Of a stretch of DNA of 64,000 bases, positions 1-9,892 are shown in pieces; position 1 is the first letter of the stretch; each line of letters begins with the position of its first letter. The DNA is taken from assembly GCF_002939885.1 (NCBI RefSeq), contig NZ_MDED01000007.1, positions 1 to 64,000 of the forward strand, in the 5' to 3' direction. Below the pieces are notes generated by a model. The model was not told the origin of the DNA, ran no database searches, and saw only the letters and a list, made by a program, of their open reading frames with translations. The DNA comes from Xanthomonas cucurbitae (GTDB taxonomy: Bacteria; Pseudomonadota; Gammaproteobacteria; Xanthomonadales; Xanthomonadaceae). A program made the translations under genes and the position numbers.

Positions 1-213
<213 letters not shown>

Positions 214-246
214 GAGTTTTGCATTATGCCATGCATTTGCGTTCAA

Positions 247-320
247 TGGAGCGGGAGACGGGAATCGAACCCGCACCATCAGCTTGGAAGGCTGAGGTTC
301 TACCGTTGAACTACTCCCGC
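247..320 (-). tRNA. tRNA-Gly (anticodon TCC)
   Basis: A 74-nt cloverleaf on the minus strand. The acceptor stem is GCGGGAG/CTCCCGC, the anticodon loop is CTTCCAA (TCC, reads GGA/GGG) and the T arm is GGGTTCGATTCCC. The 3' CCA is encoded. It is the middle member of the Tyr-Gly-Thr cluster upstream of tuf. Confidence 0.96.
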
Positions 321-349
321 GCCGGGAACTGCATACCACAACGTGAAAC

Positions 350-435
350 TGGTGGAGGGAGGTGGATTCGAACCACCGAAGGCGTAAGCCAGCAGATTTA
401 CAGTCTGCCCCCGTTGGCCGCTTGGGTATCCCTCC
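350..435 (-). tRNA. tRNA-Tyr (anticodon GTA)
   Basis: An 86-nt class II tRNA with a long variable arm on the minus strand. The acceptor stem is GGAGGGA/TCCCTCC, the anticodon loop contains TGTAAAT (GTA) and the 3' CCA is encoded. It is the first gene after the promoter at 496-524 and heads the Tyr-Gly-Thr-tuf unit. Confidence 0.96.
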
Positions 436-495
436 AGCTTTCCCACCGGGCCGGACCGCCGCGTGGCGATTCGGTTCGGTGTGAAGCAGCCCGTT

Positions 496-524
496 ATTTT
501 GTTGTGGACCGCCTGCGATGTCAA
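496..524 (-). promoter_or_regulatory. Probable sigma70 promoter of the tRNA-Tyr-Gly-Thr-tuf unit
   Basis: Read on the minus strand, a perfect TTGACA (519-524) is followed after exactly 17 bases by CAAAAT (496-501). A GC-rich discriminator follows, as is typical of stringently controlled stable-RNA promoters. It sits about 60 bases ahead of tRNA-Tyr and downstream of the ychF stop. The boxes are seen directly; promoter activity is inferred. Confidence 0.7.
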
Positions 525-587
525 CAACAATTTTGAACTTCGTGCAGACACTGAATACGCGCAGCGACTGCCGCCGCGCGCACCCTC

Positions 588-1679
588 TCAGACGTTGAAA
601 CGGAAGTGCAGCACGTCGCCTTCCTGCACGCGGTATTCCTTGCCTTCCAGGCGCAGACGGCCGGCGTCGCGCGCACCGGCTTCGCCGCGGTACTTGATGA
701 AGTCATCGAAGCCGATGGTTTCGGCGCGGATGAAGCCCTTCTCGAAATCGGTATGGATCACCGCGGCGGCCTGCGGTGCGGTGGAGCCCGCCCTGACGGT
801 CCACGCGCGCACTTCCTTGACGCCCGCCGTGAAGTAGGTCTGCAGACCCAGCAGCGTATAGGCCGCACGAATGACGCGATTCAGGCCCGGCTCGTCCAGA
901 CCCAGGTCGGCCAGGAAGGTGTCGCGGTCTTCGTCGTCCAACTGGGACAGCTCTTCTTCGATGGCCGCCGAGACCGGCACCACCTCGGCGCCTTCGGCGG
1001 CCGCGTGCGCGCGCACCGCATCCAGGTGCGGATTGTTCTCGAAACCATCTTCCAGCACGTTGGCGATGTACAGCACCGGCTTGAGCGTCAGCAGGAACAG
1101 GTCACGCACCAGCGCTTTTTCTTCCTCGTCCAGGCCGGCGGCGCGGCCGGATTTGCCCTCGGCCAGCGCCGCCTGCAACTTGGCCAGCACCGGCTTGCGC
1201 GCCGCCGCATCCTTGTCGCCGCCCTTGGCGCTGCGCTCGGCACGGTTGAGCGCCTTTTCCACGCTGTCCAGGTCGGCCAGCGCCAGCTCGGTATCGATGG
1301 TCTCGATATCGGCGATCGGGTCGACCTTGTTGTTGACGTGGATGACGTCGTCGTTCTCGAAGCAACGCACGACGTGGGTGATCGCATCCACTTCACGGAT
1401 GTGCGCCAGGAACTTGTTGCCCAGACCCTCGCCACTGGCGGCACCGGCCACCAGGCCGGCGATATCGACGAACTCCACCGCGGTGGGGATCAGCTTCTGT
1501 GGCTTGACGATCTCGGCCAGCTGGTTGAGGCGCGGATCCGGCACCGGCACGATGCCGACATTCGGCTCGATGGTGCAGAACGGAAAGTTGGCCGCCGCGA
1601 TGCCCGCCTTGGTCAGCGCATTGAACAGGGTCGACTTGCCGACATTAGGCAGGCCGACGATGCCGCATTTGATACCCAT
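588..1679 (-). CDS. ychF: Redox-regulated ribosome-binding ATPase YchF
   Basis: A 363-residue Obg-family P-loop protein of the usual length. YchF prefers ATP to GTP, binds ribosomes and in enterobacteria acts as a negative regulator of oxidative-stress defence. The P-loop GLPNVGKST is at residues 9-17. A helical insertion follows, and the C-terminal TGS-type region ends DVLHFRFNV. It lies downstream of pth on the same strand, the common gammaproteobacterial pairing. About 80 bases of palindromic repeat separate the two genes. Confidence 0.97.
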   Translation of the reverse strand: MGIKCGIVGLPNVGKSTLFNALTKAGIAAANFPFCTIEPNVGIVPVPDPRLNQLAEIVKPQKLIPTAVEFVDIAGLVAGAASGEGLGNKFLAHIREVDAITHVVRCFENDDVIHVNNKVDPIADIETIDTELALADLDSVEKALNRAERSAKGGDKDAAARKPVLAKLQAALAEGKSGRAAGLDEEEKALVRDLFLLTLKPVLYIANVLEDGFENNPHLDAVRAHAAAEGAEVVPVSAAIEEELSQLDDEDRDTFLADLGLDEPGLNRVIRAAYTLLGLQTYFTAGVKEVRAWTVRAGSTAPQAAAVIHTDFEKGFIRAETIGFDDFIKYRGEAGARDAGRLRLEGKEYRVQEGDVLHFRFNV

Positions 1680-1691
1680 GGGTTTTCCAGT

Positions 1692-1761
1692 GAATGGAGA
1701 ATCGGGAATCGAGAATGGACAAGCGCAACCGCTCCTCCCATTCCCGATTCCCCATTCTCTA
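1692..1761. repeat. Palindromic heptad-derived intergenic repeat between pth and ychF
   Basis: The left arm (1692-1720) is built from variants of GGAATCG and GGAGAATGG. The right arm (1737-1761) is its imperfect reverse complement, so the gap can form one long hairpin. The right arm runs into the pth stop codon (CTA at 1759-1761). The same heptad appears in tandem at 55613-55640 and, with one changed base, at 43359-43379. It may act as an attenuator within the operon. Confidence 0.7.
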
Positions 1762-2337
1762 TTTTTCCGTATGCAGGCGCTTCATCGCCTCGCTGAAATT
1801 GCCGGCCATTGCCAGCGGCAGCACGTCGATGGCGGCATCCACTGCCGTGCCGATCGCTGCATCGTCCTCGCGCCCTGCCCGCCCCAGCACCCATGGCACC
1901 ACGCGGTCCTTGTGACCGGGATGGCCGATGCCGATGCGCAAACGGTGGAACTTGCCGTGTCCGAGCAGGTGAATGGTGTCGCGCAAGCCGTTCTGGCCGC
2001 CGTGACCGCCATCGAATTTGAGCCGTGCGGTGCCTGGCGCCAGATCCAGTTCGTCGTGCGCAACGAGCAGTTGCTCCGGTTCGATCTTCCAGAACCGCAA
2101 TGCGGCGGTGATCGACTTGCCGCTGAGATTCATGAAGGTGGCCGGCTTGAGCAGCCAGACCGCCTGCCCCGCCAGCTCGACCTTGGCCGTCTCGCCGAAC
2201 AGCTTGCTGTCCAGGCTCCAGCGGGCGCCGCTGCGCTCGATGAGCGCATCGACGAAACGAAACCCGGCGTTATGCCGGGTTTGCGCGTGTTCCGGACCCG
2301 GATTCCCGAGCCCGACGATCAGCCGAAGTGCAGACAT
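1759..2337 (-). CDS. pth: Peptidyl-tRNA hydrolase
   Basis: Pth cleaves peptidyl-tRNA released from stalled ribosomes. From the ATG at 2337 the protein is 192 residues. It begins [14 protein letters not shown] and contains the RHNAGF motif with the catalytic His. A GTG three codons upstream (2346) is an alternative start, but the ATG gives the family's normal N-terminus. It lies between rplY and ychF on the same strand, and its stop codon overlaps the hairpin repeat downstream. Confidence 0.96.
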   Translation of the reverse strand: MSALRLIVGLGNPGPEHAQTRHNAGFRFVDALIERSGARWSLDSKLFGETAKVELAGQAVWLLKPATFMNLSGKSITAALRFWKIEPEQLLVAHDELDLAPGTARLKFDGGHGGQNGLRDTIHLLGHGKFHRLRIGIGHPGHKDRVVPWVLGRAGREDDAAIGTAVDAAIDVLPLAMAGNFSEAMKRLHTEK

Positions 2338-2350
2338 GCCGGTCACCGCC

Positions 2351-2380
2351 GCCGATTCCCCGCATGTGCGAGGAATCGGC
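2351..2380 (-). promoter_or_regulatory. Stem-loop between rplY and pth
   Basis: GCCGATTCC (2351-2359) pairs perfectly with GGAATCGGC (2372-2380), and the inner CGCA/TGCG extends the stem. It fills the 50-base gap between rplY and pth and has no T-run. It looks like an attenuator or RNA-processing element rather than a full terminator. Confidence 0.5.
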
Positions 2381-2387
2381 CAACGGA

Positions 2388-3023
2388 TTACTTGGTCTCG
2401 GCGCCTTCGCTGCCTTCTTCACCGGCCGCATCGTCTTCCTCGATGCGCACGTGCTTGGCGGCAACCACGGCGACGTCGTGTTCCTTGCCCAGCTTCAGCT
2501 CGGGAATTTCGACGCCGGCCGGCAGCTTGATCTCGGACAAGTGGATCACATTGCCCACTTCCAGGGCACCGAGGTCGATCTCGATGAACTCCGGCAGGTC
2601 CTTCGGCAGGCAGACCACCTGGACTTCGTTGAGCTCGTGGGTGACGACCACTTCGCTGGACTTGCCGGCCGGCGAGGTCGCTTCGTTGATGAAGTGCAGC
2701 GGCACGGCGGCGCTGAGCTTCTCGTTGGCGCTGACGCGCTGGAAGTCGATGTGCATGATGAGCTGCTTGAACGGATGGCGCTGCATGTCACGCAGCAGCA
2801 CCTGCTGCACGTCGCCATTGAGGCTCAGGTCCAGGATCGACGAGTAGAACCACTCGTTCTGCTGGGCGAGCCAGATCTGCTCGTGGTCGAGCTGGATGCT
2901 GACCGGCTGCAGATCGCCACCGTAGACGATGGCCGGAATGACGCCAGCGTGACGCAGGCGGCGGCTCGCACCCTTCCCCTCGTCTGCGCGGCGCTCGACC
3001 TTGATTTCGTGAGTCTTTGCCAT
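2388..3023 (-). CDS. rplY: 50S ribosomal protein L25 / general stress protein Ctc
   Basis: A 211-residue Ctc-type L25, longer than the ~94-residue E. coli form. An N-terminal 5S-rRNA-binding L25 domain (about 1-95, including VERRADEGKGASRRLR) is followed by the TL5/CTC beta domain (about 100-190) and an acidic tail (EEDDAAGEEGSEGAE). It is a ribosome component. It lies between prs and pth on the same strand. Confidence 0.96.
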   Translation of the reverse strand: MAKTHEIKVERRADEGKGASRRLRHAGVIPAIVYGGDLQPVSIQLDHEQIWLAQQNEWFYSSILDLSLNGDVQQVLLRDMQRHPFKQLIMHIDFQRVSANEKLSAAVPLHFINEATSPAGKSSEVVVTHELNEVQVVCLPKDLPEFIEIDLGALEVGNVIHLSEIKLPAGVEIPELKLGKEHDVAVVAAKHVRIEEDDAAGEEGSEGAETK

Positions 3024-3134
3024 GTTGTTTCACTACCTAGATTGGAATACCGCCTCGCGGCGATGAAGCGTCTCACCCGCGACCAGGAGAGACGTGGTAC
3101 CGGCACCCGCGTGATGCGGGCACCGAATGGGGTG

Positions 3135-4094
3135 TTAGTCGACGTAGAGCGAGCTGACCGACTCGCCGAAGGCGATGCGGCGGATGGTCTCGGCCAGCAG
3201 TTCGGCCACGCTCAGCTGACGGATCTTGGGGCACATGCGCGCCGCTTCGTTCAACGGGATCGTGTCGGTCACCACCAGCTCGTCGAGCTGCGAATTATTG
3301 ATGTTGTCCACCGCCGGGCCGGACAGCACCGGGTGGGTGATGTAGGCCACTACTTTAAGCGCGCCGCGCTGCTTGAGTGCGGCGGCAGCGGCACACAGGG
3401 TGCCGGCGGTATCGACCAGGTCGTCCACCAGCACGCAGGTCTTGCCCTGTACGTCGCCGATGATGTTCATCACGGTGGCGACGTTGGCACGCGGACGGCG
3501 CTTGTCGATGATGGCCAGGTCGGCATCGTCCAGGCGCTTGGCGACGGCGCGCGCGCGCACCACGCCGCCCACGTCCGGCGACACCACGATCAGGTTGTCG
3601 GTGCCGTAGGCGCGCCAGATGTCGGCCAGCAGCAGCGGCGAGGCGTAGACGTTGTCCACCGGCACATCGAAGAAACCCTGGATCTGGTCGGCGTGCAGGT
3701 CGACCGTCAGCACACGGTCGGCCTCCATCGCGCAGATCATCTTGGCGGCGACCTTGGCGGTGATCGGCACGCGTGAAGAGCGCATGCGGCGATCCTGGCG
3801 CGAGTAGCCGAAATACGGAATCACCGCAGTGACCGAGGCGGCGCTGGCGCGCTTGAGCGCGTCGATCAGCACCAGCAGCTCCATCAGGTTCTCGGCGCTG
3901 GGCGCGCAGGTCGGCTGGATGACGAACACTTCCTGCCGGCGCACGCTCTCTTCGATTTCGACCTGCACTTCGCCATCGGAGAAGCGCGTCACCAGCGCCT
4001 TGCCCATGCGCAGCCCCAGTTCCTTGCAGATGCTCTGGGCAAGCGGCTTGTTGGCGTTGCCGGAGAACACCAGCAGGTTACGTTGATCTTGCAT
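3135..4094 (-). CDS. prs: Ribose-phosphate pyrophosphokinase (PRPP synthetase)
   Basis: A 319-residue enzyme of normal length that makes PRPP from ribose-5-phosphate and ATP for nucleotide, histidine and tryptophan synthesis. The flexible-loop region [15 protein letters not shown], the RQDRR motif and the PRPP-binding loop [13 protein letters not shown] are all visible. tRNA-Gln and ispE lie just upstream on the same strand. The ispE-prs-rplY-pth order is conserved in gammaproteobacteria. Confidence 0.97.
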   Translation of the reverse strand: MQDQRNLLVFSGNANKPLAQSICKELGLRMGKALVTRFSDGEVQVEIEESVRRQEVFVIQPTCAPSAENLMELLVLIDALKRASAASVTAVIPYFGYSRQDRRMRSSRVPITAKVAAKMICAMEADRVLTVDLHADQIQGFFDVPVDNVYASPLLLADIWRAYGTDNLIVVSPDVGGVVRARAVAKRLDDADLAIIDKRRPRANVATVMNIIGDVQGKTCVLVDDLVDTAGTLCAAAAALKQRGALKVVAYITHPVLSGPAVDNINNSQLDELVVTDTIPLNEAARMCPKIRQLSVAELLAETIRRIAFGESVSSLYVD

Positions 4095-4180
4095 GGGATC
4101 TCTCGGGCGGCGGCGAAGAGCGTGCGGGCGATGGCTGAGCTGGACAAAGCCGACCTGACGCCGGGCTTTTCTTTAAAAAC

Positions 4181-4257
4181 TGGCAGGGGCGGTAGGATTC
4201 GAACCTACGAATGCCAGGATCAAAACCTGGTGCCTTGGGCCTCTTGGCGACGCCCCT
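4181..4257 (-). tRNA. tRNA-Gln (anticodon TTG)
   Basis: A 77-nt cloverleaf on the minus strand. The acceptor stem AGGGGCG/CGCCCCT is perfect, the anticodon loop is TTTTGAT (TTG, reads CAA) and the T arm is AGGTTCGAATCCT. The 3' GCCA is encoded. It sits only 12 bases after the ispE stop codon and about 85 bases before prs, so it is probably cotranscribed with both. Confidence 0.95.
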
Positions 4258-4269
4258 GCATCAAACCTG

Positions 4270-5127
4270 TCACGCGTCCAGTGCGTCGAGCAATGGCGAG
4301 TGCGCTGCACCCTCCACCACCCACGCCCGCAGGCTGCCCGGCAACCGCGCCAGCGCCTGCTCTGCAGCAGCGCGCGTGGCGAATTCGACGAAACAGCCGC
4401 TTCCCGACCCGGTCAAGCGTGGCGTTCCGATCCTGGACAGTGCCTGGAACACCGCCTCGACGGCGGGTTCGCGGCGCCGCAGGACCGGCTCGAACGCATT
4501 GTCGAGCAGAGAACCGGAAGCGAAGTCCGCTATTTTCGCGGGCGCGGCATCCCGCGTCAATTCCTGTGATTGAAATAAGGCGGGCGTGGGCACGTGAACG
4601 CCCGGATCCACCAGCACGTAGGCCGCGTCCGCCAGCGTGATCGGGGTCAGTTGCTCCCCCACGCCCTCGGCCCAGGCATTGTGCCCGCGCACGAACACCG
4701 GCACGTCCGCACCCAGCTGCAGGCCCAGCCCGGCCAGCACATCCACCGGCAAACCCAGCCCCCACAAGGCGTTGAGCGCCACCAATATGGTGGCCGCATC
4801 CGATGAGCCGCCGCCAAACCCGCCGCCGGCGGGGATGCGTTTGTCGATGCGGATCTCGGCACCAGCCTGCGTGGCGGTGGCCGACTGCAGCAGACGCGCC
4901 GCGCGGATCACCAGATCGTCGTCTTCGGCGACGCCGGGCAAACCGTCGCCGATGCGCCGGATCAGGCCATCGTTGCGCAAACGAAGATGAATGGTATCCC
5001 CCCAGGCCAGCAGCCGAAACACGGTCTGCAGCAGGTGGTAGCCATCGGCGCGGCGCCCGGTGATTTGCAGAAACAGGTTCAGCTTGGCCGGCGCAGGCCA
5101 GGCCGACCACGCTCCCTGCGCCGACAT
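4270..5127 (-). CDS. ispE: 4-diphosphocytidyl-2-C-methyl-D-erythritol kinase
   Basis: A GHMP-family kinase that phosphorylates CDP-ME in the MEP isoprenoid pathway. The substrate-binding start [18 protein letters not shown] and the ATP loop [14 protein letters not shown] are all present. From the ATG at 5127 it has 285 residues and overlaps the lolB stop (TGATG), which suggests translational coupling. An in-frame ATG at 5145 would add six residues and is also plausible. The lolB-ispE-prs context is conserved. Confidence 0.95.
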   Translation of the reverse strand: MSAQGAWSAWPAPAKLNLFLQITGRRADGYHLLQTVFRLLAWGDTIHLRLRNDGLIRRIGDGLPGVAEDDDLVIRAARLLQSATATQAGAEIRIDKRIPAGGGFGGGSSDAATILVALNALWGLGLPVDVLAGLGLQLGADVPVFVRGHNAWAEGVGEQLTPITLADAAYVLVDPGVHVPTPALFQSQELTRDAAPAKIADFASGSLLDNAFEPVLRRREPAVEAVFQALSRIGTPRLTGSGSGCFVEFATRAAAEQALARLPGSLRAWVVEGAAHSPLLDALDA

Positions 5128-5780
5128 CAGGGCGAGACCGTCCATTGATCCACCAGCAGGCGGACCTTGGCACTGCCGTTGTAGGCTTCGATGCGCTGCG
5201 GCAGCTCGGGCTGGCCGTCGCCGGCCGGTGCCCAGGCCAGGAAATCGATGGTCCAGCCGTCCTGCTGCACGGTGCGCGGGCGTCCGGCGGCGTCCAGGTC
5301 CACGCGCTGGGCGCTGGCGTCGGCGATCCGCAGCGCACGCACCCAGTCCGGCATCTGGTTGACCGGAATGGTCCAGCCCGTGGCCTCCAGCAAGACCTGC
5401 TCGGCATCCGGCCCGCTGCGCGGACCGCCATCCAGCCCTTCGATGCGACCGGCACCGGTGGCGCTGTCGCCGGTGAGCACCCAGCTCTGTCGGGTCACCG
5501 GCGCGCTGAGCTGCACGCGATAGCGTGGGCCATCCTGTTGCCAGTCGATGCGGCCACTGCCGCCGTCGCGGCCCTTGCTGATCGCCACCCGCCCCTGGAA
5601 GGACCACTGCGGATGCGCCTGCAACCAGGCCTGGCGCGCCGCTTCCGCGGTGCGCGCGGTATCGGAGACGCGTTCGACCACGGCCGCGCCGCCGCCCTGC
5701 CCGCGCGGCACGCTGACGCAGCCGGACAGACCCGCCAGCACCAGCCCGCTCAGGGCCAGCGTGCGCAGCACAACACTCAC
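5127..5780 (-). CDS. lolB: Outer-membrane lipoprotein insertion protein LolB
   Basis: A 217-residue lipoprotein that receives lipoproteins from periplasmic LolA and inserts them into the outer membrane. A short signal peptide ends in the lipobox LSGC. A LolB-type body follows, with [22 protein letters not shown] and [15 protein letters not shown]. The GTG start overlaps the stop of the upstream TPR gene (GTGA), and the stop overlaps ispE, so three genes are coupled. Confidence 0.95.
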   Translation of the reverse strand: MSVVLRTLALSGLVLAGLSGCVSVPRGQGGGAAVVERVSDTARTAEAARQAWLQAHPQWSFQGRVAISKGRDGGSGRIDWQQDGPRYRVQLSAPVTRQSWVLTGDSATGAGRIEGLDGGPRSGPDAEQVLLEATGWTIPVNQMPDWVRALRIADASAQRVDLDAAGRPRTVQQDGWTIDFLAWAPAGDGQPELPQRIEAYNGSAKVRLLVDQWTVSP

Positions 5781-7474
5781 AGGCCGAATTTCTCGGTTGC
5801 GCGCTGCAGAGCGCGGTTGTCCGGATCCAGCCGGCGGGCCTCGTCGAAGTAGCGTCGCGCCTCGTCCTGCTTGCCGCTGACCCACAGCACTTCGCCCACA
5901 TGGGAGGCGATCTCCGGATCCCTGGCCAGCGCCCAGGCGCGGCGCAGCTGCACCAGCGCTTCCTTGATACGGCCCATGCGGTACAGCACCCAGCCATAGC
6001 TGTCGACGATGGCCGGGTTGTCCGGATCGGCGGTCCGGGCGCGGTCGATCAGCGCCAGCGCTTCCTTGTAGCGGGTGGTGCGGTCGGCCAGGGTGTAGCC
6101 CAGCGCGTTGAGCGCGGCGACGTTCTCGGGTTCGGCCACCAGGATCTTGCGCAGGTCGGCCTCGGCACGCGGCACCTCGTCGCGCCGCTCCCAGGCCAGC
6201 CCGCGGGCGTACAGCAGCTCGCCGTCGTCCGGGTAGGCGGCCAGGCCACGCTCGAAGGCATCCAATTCGCCAGCGGCATCGTTGGCACGCTGGTGCAACT
6301 CGGCTTCCAGCACATAGGCATCGCGGCGGGCGTCGTCGTCGGCGCTGGCATCGCCCTGCAGCGCGCGCACCTCGGCCAGCGCCTCGGGTTTGCGGCCGAG
6401 TTCGTACAGTGCGCTGGCGGCGCGCAGGCGCGCTTCGCTCAATTGCGGGCCGCCGGGCACGCCGCGGTACCATTCCACCGCTTCGTCGTAGCGCTTGAGG
6501 AATTCGGCGATCTTGCCCAGCAGCAGGCGGCGGTCCGGATCCGGCTTGGTCGCATTGCTCTTGAGTTCCCCGTACAGCGCATCCAGCGCGCTGCGGTCTT
6601 TTTCCTTGGCCAGCATGGAGGCGCGCAGGCCGTAGGTCTGGGTATCCTGCGGCCCGGTGGACAGCACCCGTGCAGCGGCTTCGGTCTGGCCCATGGCGTC
6701 ATAGGCGAAGGCCAGTGCGCCGCGCAGTTCGGAATCCTTCACCGCCTGCGGCTCGACATTTTTCAGCAGCGCCAGGGCCTGGTCGTTCTTGCCCTCCTGC
6801 TGCAGCTGGGTGGCGTGCAGCAAGGCCACGCGCGGCTCTTCGGGGAAGCGGCGCACCACTTCATCGACGATGCGCTTGGCCAGCGCCGGGCGCTCCATGC
6901 GCAGCGCCAGCCGGCCGAATTCCTGCCAGGCTTCGATCTGGTTGGGGATGGCGCCGGCCTTGACCAGATCTTCGAGCACGTCGGCCGAGGCCTCCGGCTC
7001 GCGACCACCATTGGCCAGTGCGATCAGCGCAAAACGCCAGCCGCGGGGGTCGGGTTCCTTGAGCAGGCCGAGCAAGTCACGGCGTGCGGTGCGCAGATCG
7101 TTGCGGCGCAGGGCCAGCGAGGCCTCGGTGCTGCGCATGGACATCGAAGAAGGTGCGCGGTCGCGCCACAGCGCCAGCGCTTCGATGGCGCGCGGGTCGT
7201 CATTGGCCAGCATGGCGATGCGGGCAGCGCGTTCGGCCAGCCCGGCATCGCCGGCTTCGGCCCTGGCGGCGTCCAGATAGGCGCGGGCGGCCTCGTCCAG
7301 CTGACCGGACTGCAAGGCGAATTCACCGGCCAGCACCGGCTCCAGCGAAGCGCTGGCGGCGTTGCCGGCCGGGGGCTTGGGCGGTGCTTTCTTCGGCGCT
7401 GCGGCGGCACTGGCGGAGATTGCGGCCAGCAAAAGAACACACAGGATGCGAATCGGTACAGGCATCGGGGGCAA
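5777..7474 (-). CDS. Secreted tetratricopeptide-repeat protein
   Basis: A 565-residue protein with a signal peptide ([19 protein letters not shown], about residues 8-26). Helical TPR-like repeats cover nearly all of the rest, for example [20 protein letters not shown] near the C-terminus. TPR proteins are scaffolds for protein partners, and this one is predicted to be periplasmic or outer-membrane facing. It is translationally coupled to lolB, so a role in lipoprotein or envelope assembly is a reasonable inference but not shown. An ATG at 7465 is an alternative start. It is transcribed away from hemA. Confidence 0.88.
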   Translation of the reverse strand: MPPMPVPIRILCVLLLAAISASAAAAPKKAPPKPPAGNAASASLEPVLAGEFALQSGQLDEAARAYLDAARAEAGDAGLAERAARIAMLANDDPRAIEALALWRDRAPSSMSMRSTEASLALRRNDLRTARRDLLGLLKEPDPRGWRFALIALANGGREPEASADVLEDLVKAGAIPNQIEAWQEFGRLALRMERPALAKRIVDEVVRRFPEEPRVALLHATQLQQEGKNDQALALLKNVEPQAVKDSELRGALAFAYDAMGQTEAAARVLSTGPQDTQTYGLRASMLAKEKDRSALDALYGELKSNATKPDPDRRLLLGKIAEFLKRYDEAVEWYRGVPGGPQLSEARLRAASALYELGRKPEALAEVRALQGDASADDDARRDAYVLEAELHQRANDAAGELDAFERGLAAYPDDGELLYARGLAWERRDEVPRAEADLRKILVAEPENVAALNALGYTLADRTTRYKEALALIDRARTADPDNPAIVDSYGWVLYRMGRIKEALVQLRRAWALARDPEIASHVGEVLWVSGKQDEARRYFDEARRLDPDNRALQRATEKFGL

Positions 7475-7530
7475 CCGGGCCGTAAAATGGGGCCCTGAAT
7501 GGCCGCCAGCTTATCGCAAGCAACTGAACA

Positions 7531-8829
7531 ATGACGTTGTGGGTGCTCGGACTGAATCACCAGACCGCACCTGTGGACCTGCGCGAACGCGCAGCGTTCG
7601 CAGGTGACGCGTTGCCGCGCGCGCTCGAATCCCTGCGCGCGTTGCCGCAGGTGCGCGAGGCCGCGTTGCTGTCCACCTGCAACCGCACCGAGCTGTATGC
7701 GATGTCCGACGACCCGCACAGCCTGGTGAGCTGGCTGGAGACCCATGCGCCGGGCTTGAGCGGCTACCTGTATCAGCACCAGGAGGAAGCGGCGGTGCGC
7801 CACCTGTTCCGCGTTGCCACCGGGCTGGACTCGATGGTGCTGGGCGAGCCGCAGATCCTGGGCCAGGTGAAGGACGCCTGGGCAGTGGCGCGTGCACACG
7901 GCGCACTGGGCAGCGGGCTGGACCGCCTGTTCCAGCAGACCTTCTCGGTCGCCAAGCGGGCGCGCACCGATACCCGCGTCGGTGCCAATCCGGTGTCGGT
8001 GGCCTCCACCGCCGTGCGCCTGGCGCAGGAGTCGTTCGCCCGGCTCAACGAATCGACCGTGCTGCTGGTCGGCGCCGGCGAGACCATCGAACTGGCCGCC
8101 AGGCATCTGAGCGAAGGCCGCGTGCAGCGCCTGCTGATCGCCAATCGCACCCTCGCCCATGCGCAGACCCTGGCCAGCCAGCATGGCGGCTACGCCTTGC
8201 CGCTCACCGATCTGGAACGCCACCTGGCCGAAGCCGACGTGGTGTTTTCGGCCACTGCCGCGCGCGAGCCGCTGGTGACCCGGGTGCAGGTGGAACAGGC
8301 GCTGCGCGCGCGCAAACGCAAGCCGATGCTGCTGTTCGACCTGGCAGTCCCGCGCGATATCGAAGCCTCGGTGGCAGAACTGAGCGACGCCTACCTGTAC
8401 ACGGTGGACGACCTGGAGCGCGCGGTGGAAGACAACCGCCGCAGCCGCCGCGAGGCCGCCGACCAGGCCGAGGCCATCATCGACCTGCAGGTGGCGCGCT
8501 ACGTCGAGACCGTGCAAGCCAATGCGCGCCAGGCCCCGCTGAAGCGCTTGCGCGCCTTCGGCGACAGCACCCGCGACGAACTGCTGGCCAAGGCGCGCCA
8601 GCAATTGCACAACGGCAAGCCGGCCGACGAGGTGCTGGAACAATTGGCGCATGCGCTGACCAACCGTCTGCTGCATCCACCCACCGCCGCGTTGCGCGAC
8701 GCCGCGCTCAACAACGACCTGGAACTGACCAGCGCAGCCGACCGGCTGTTTCCGGAAAAGCCCGGTTACCCACATCCCCCTGTAGCTACCCCGATCGTGA
8801 GGACTGATGACGCCGACCCTGCGCCGTAA
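7531..8829 (+). CDS. hemA: Glutamyl-tRNA reductase
   Basis: The first enzyme of the C5 tetrapyrrole pathway; it reduces Glu-tRNA to glutamate-1-semialdehyde using NADPH. The 432-residue protein shows [14 protein letters not shown], the catalytic Cys50 in STCNRTELY, the NADPH site [14 protein letters not shown] and the C-terminal dimerisation helices. It is divergent from the TPR-lolB-ispE operon. Its last 23 bases overlap the start of prfA, an arrangement common in proteobacteria. Confidence 0.98.
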   Translation: MTLWVLGLNHQTAPVDLRERAAFAGDALPRALESLRALPQVREAALLSTCNRTELYAMSDDPHSLVSWLETHAPGLSGYLYQHQEEAAVRHLFRVATGLDSMVLGEPQILGQVKDAWAVARAHGALGSGLDRLFQQTFSVAKRARTDTRVGANPVSVASTAVRLAQESFARLNESTVLLVGAGETIELAARHLSEGRVQRLLIANRTLAHAQTLASQHGGYALPLTDLERHLAEADVVFSATAAREPLVTRVQVEQALRARKRKPMLLFDLAVPRDIEASVAELSDAYLYTVDDLERAVEDNRRSRREAADQAEAIIDLQVARYVETVQANARQAPLKRLRAFGDSTRDELLAKARQQLHNGKPADEVLEQLAHALTNRLLHPPTAALRDAALNNDLELTSAADRLFPEKPGYPHPPVATPIVRTDDADPAP

Positions 8830-9892
8830 GCTCGAAGCGCTGGCCGAGCGCCGCGAAGAACTGCAGCACCTGTTGTCCGATCCGGACGTGGTGGGCAACA
8901 ACGACAGGTTCCGCAGCCTGTCACGCGAGCTGTCGCAGCTGGAGCCGGTGGCAATCGCGCTGGAAGACGAAGCGCGCGCCAAGGCCGACCTGAGCGCGGC
9001 CGAGGCCATGCGCAACGATCCGGAAATGCGCGAACTGGCCGAAGAAGAAATCGCCGCCGCACAGGCGCGCCTGGAAGCACTGGACGCGCAACTGGCGCTG
9101 CTGCTGGTGCCGCGCGACCCGCGCGACGACGGCAACCTGTTCCTGGAAGTCCGCGCCGGCACCGGCGGCGACGAAGCGGCGATCTTCGCCGGCGACCTGT
9201 TTCGCATGTACGCCCGCTATGCCGAGCGTCAGGGCTGGAAGGTGGAGATCGAATCGGACAGCCCCGGCGAACACGGCGGCTACAAGGAAGTGGTGGCGCG
9301 CGTGGTCGGGCGCGGCGCGTATTCGCGGCTGAAGTTCGAGTCCGGCACCCATCGCGTGCAACGCGTCCCCGCGACCGAGTCGCAGGGCCGCATCCATACC
9401 TCGGCGGCGACGGTGGCGATCATTCCCGAGGCCGACGACGTGGAAGAGATCGTGATCAATCCGGCCGATCTTAAAGTGGACACCTTTCGCTCCTCCGGCG
9501 CCGGCGGCCAGCACGTCAACAAGACCGAATCGGCGATCCGCATCACCCACGTCCCAAGTGGCGTGGTGGTGGAATGCCAGACCGAGCGCAGCCAGCACGC
9601 CAACCGCGACAAGGCGATGAAACGACTCAAGGCGCAGCTGCTGGAAGCCGAACGCAGCAAGGCCGCCGCCGCCGAAGCGCAGACACGCAAATTGCAGGTG
9701 GGCAGCGGTGATCGCAGCCAGCGCATCCGCACCTACAGCTTTCCACAGGGACGCATCACCGACCACCGCGTGGAAGGGCTGACCCTGTACGACCTGCCCA
9801 ACATCATCGAAGGCGATCTGGAAGCATTGATCGGCCGGCTGATCCACGAGCATCAGGCTGACGAACTGGCGCGGTTGAGCGACAGCCCGTGA
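8807..9892 (+). CDS. prfA: Peptide chain release factor 1
   Basis: RF1 (361 residues) terminates translation at UAA and UAG. The GGQ hydrolysis motif is in [14 protein letters not shown], and a PAT-type stop-codon recognition tripeptide is in [10 protein letters not shown]. The start lies within the end of hemA. The stop overlaps the GTG start of the OGT homologue by one base in GTGA. The methyltransferase that modifies the GGQ glutamine (prmC) is not adjacent here; it lies at 38927-39781. Confidence 0.98.
   Translation: MTPTLRRKLEALAERREELQHLLSDPDVVGNNDRFRSLSRELSQLEPVAIALEDEARAKADLSAAEAMRNDPEMRELAEEEIAAAQARLEALDAQLALLLVPRDPRDDGNLFLEVRAGTGGDEAAIFAGDLFRMYARYAERQGWKVEIESDSPGEHGGYKEVVARVVGRGAYSRLKFESGTHRVQRVPATESQGRIHTSAATVAIIPEADDVEEIVINPADLKVDTFRSSGAGGQHVNKTESAIRITHVPSGVVVECQTERSQHANRDKAMKRLKAQLLEAERSKAAAAEAQTRKLQVGSGDRSQRIRTYSFPQGRITDHRVEGLTLYDLPNIIEGDLEALIGRLIHEHQADELARLSDSP

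Noticed and set aside
871-2847. A 658-residue open frame on the plus strand across ychF, pth and rplY
   Set aside because: It is an antisense shadow typical of GC-rich DNA. The minus strand encodes three well-known proteins here, and the plus-strand product has low-complexity Ser/Arg/Ala composition.
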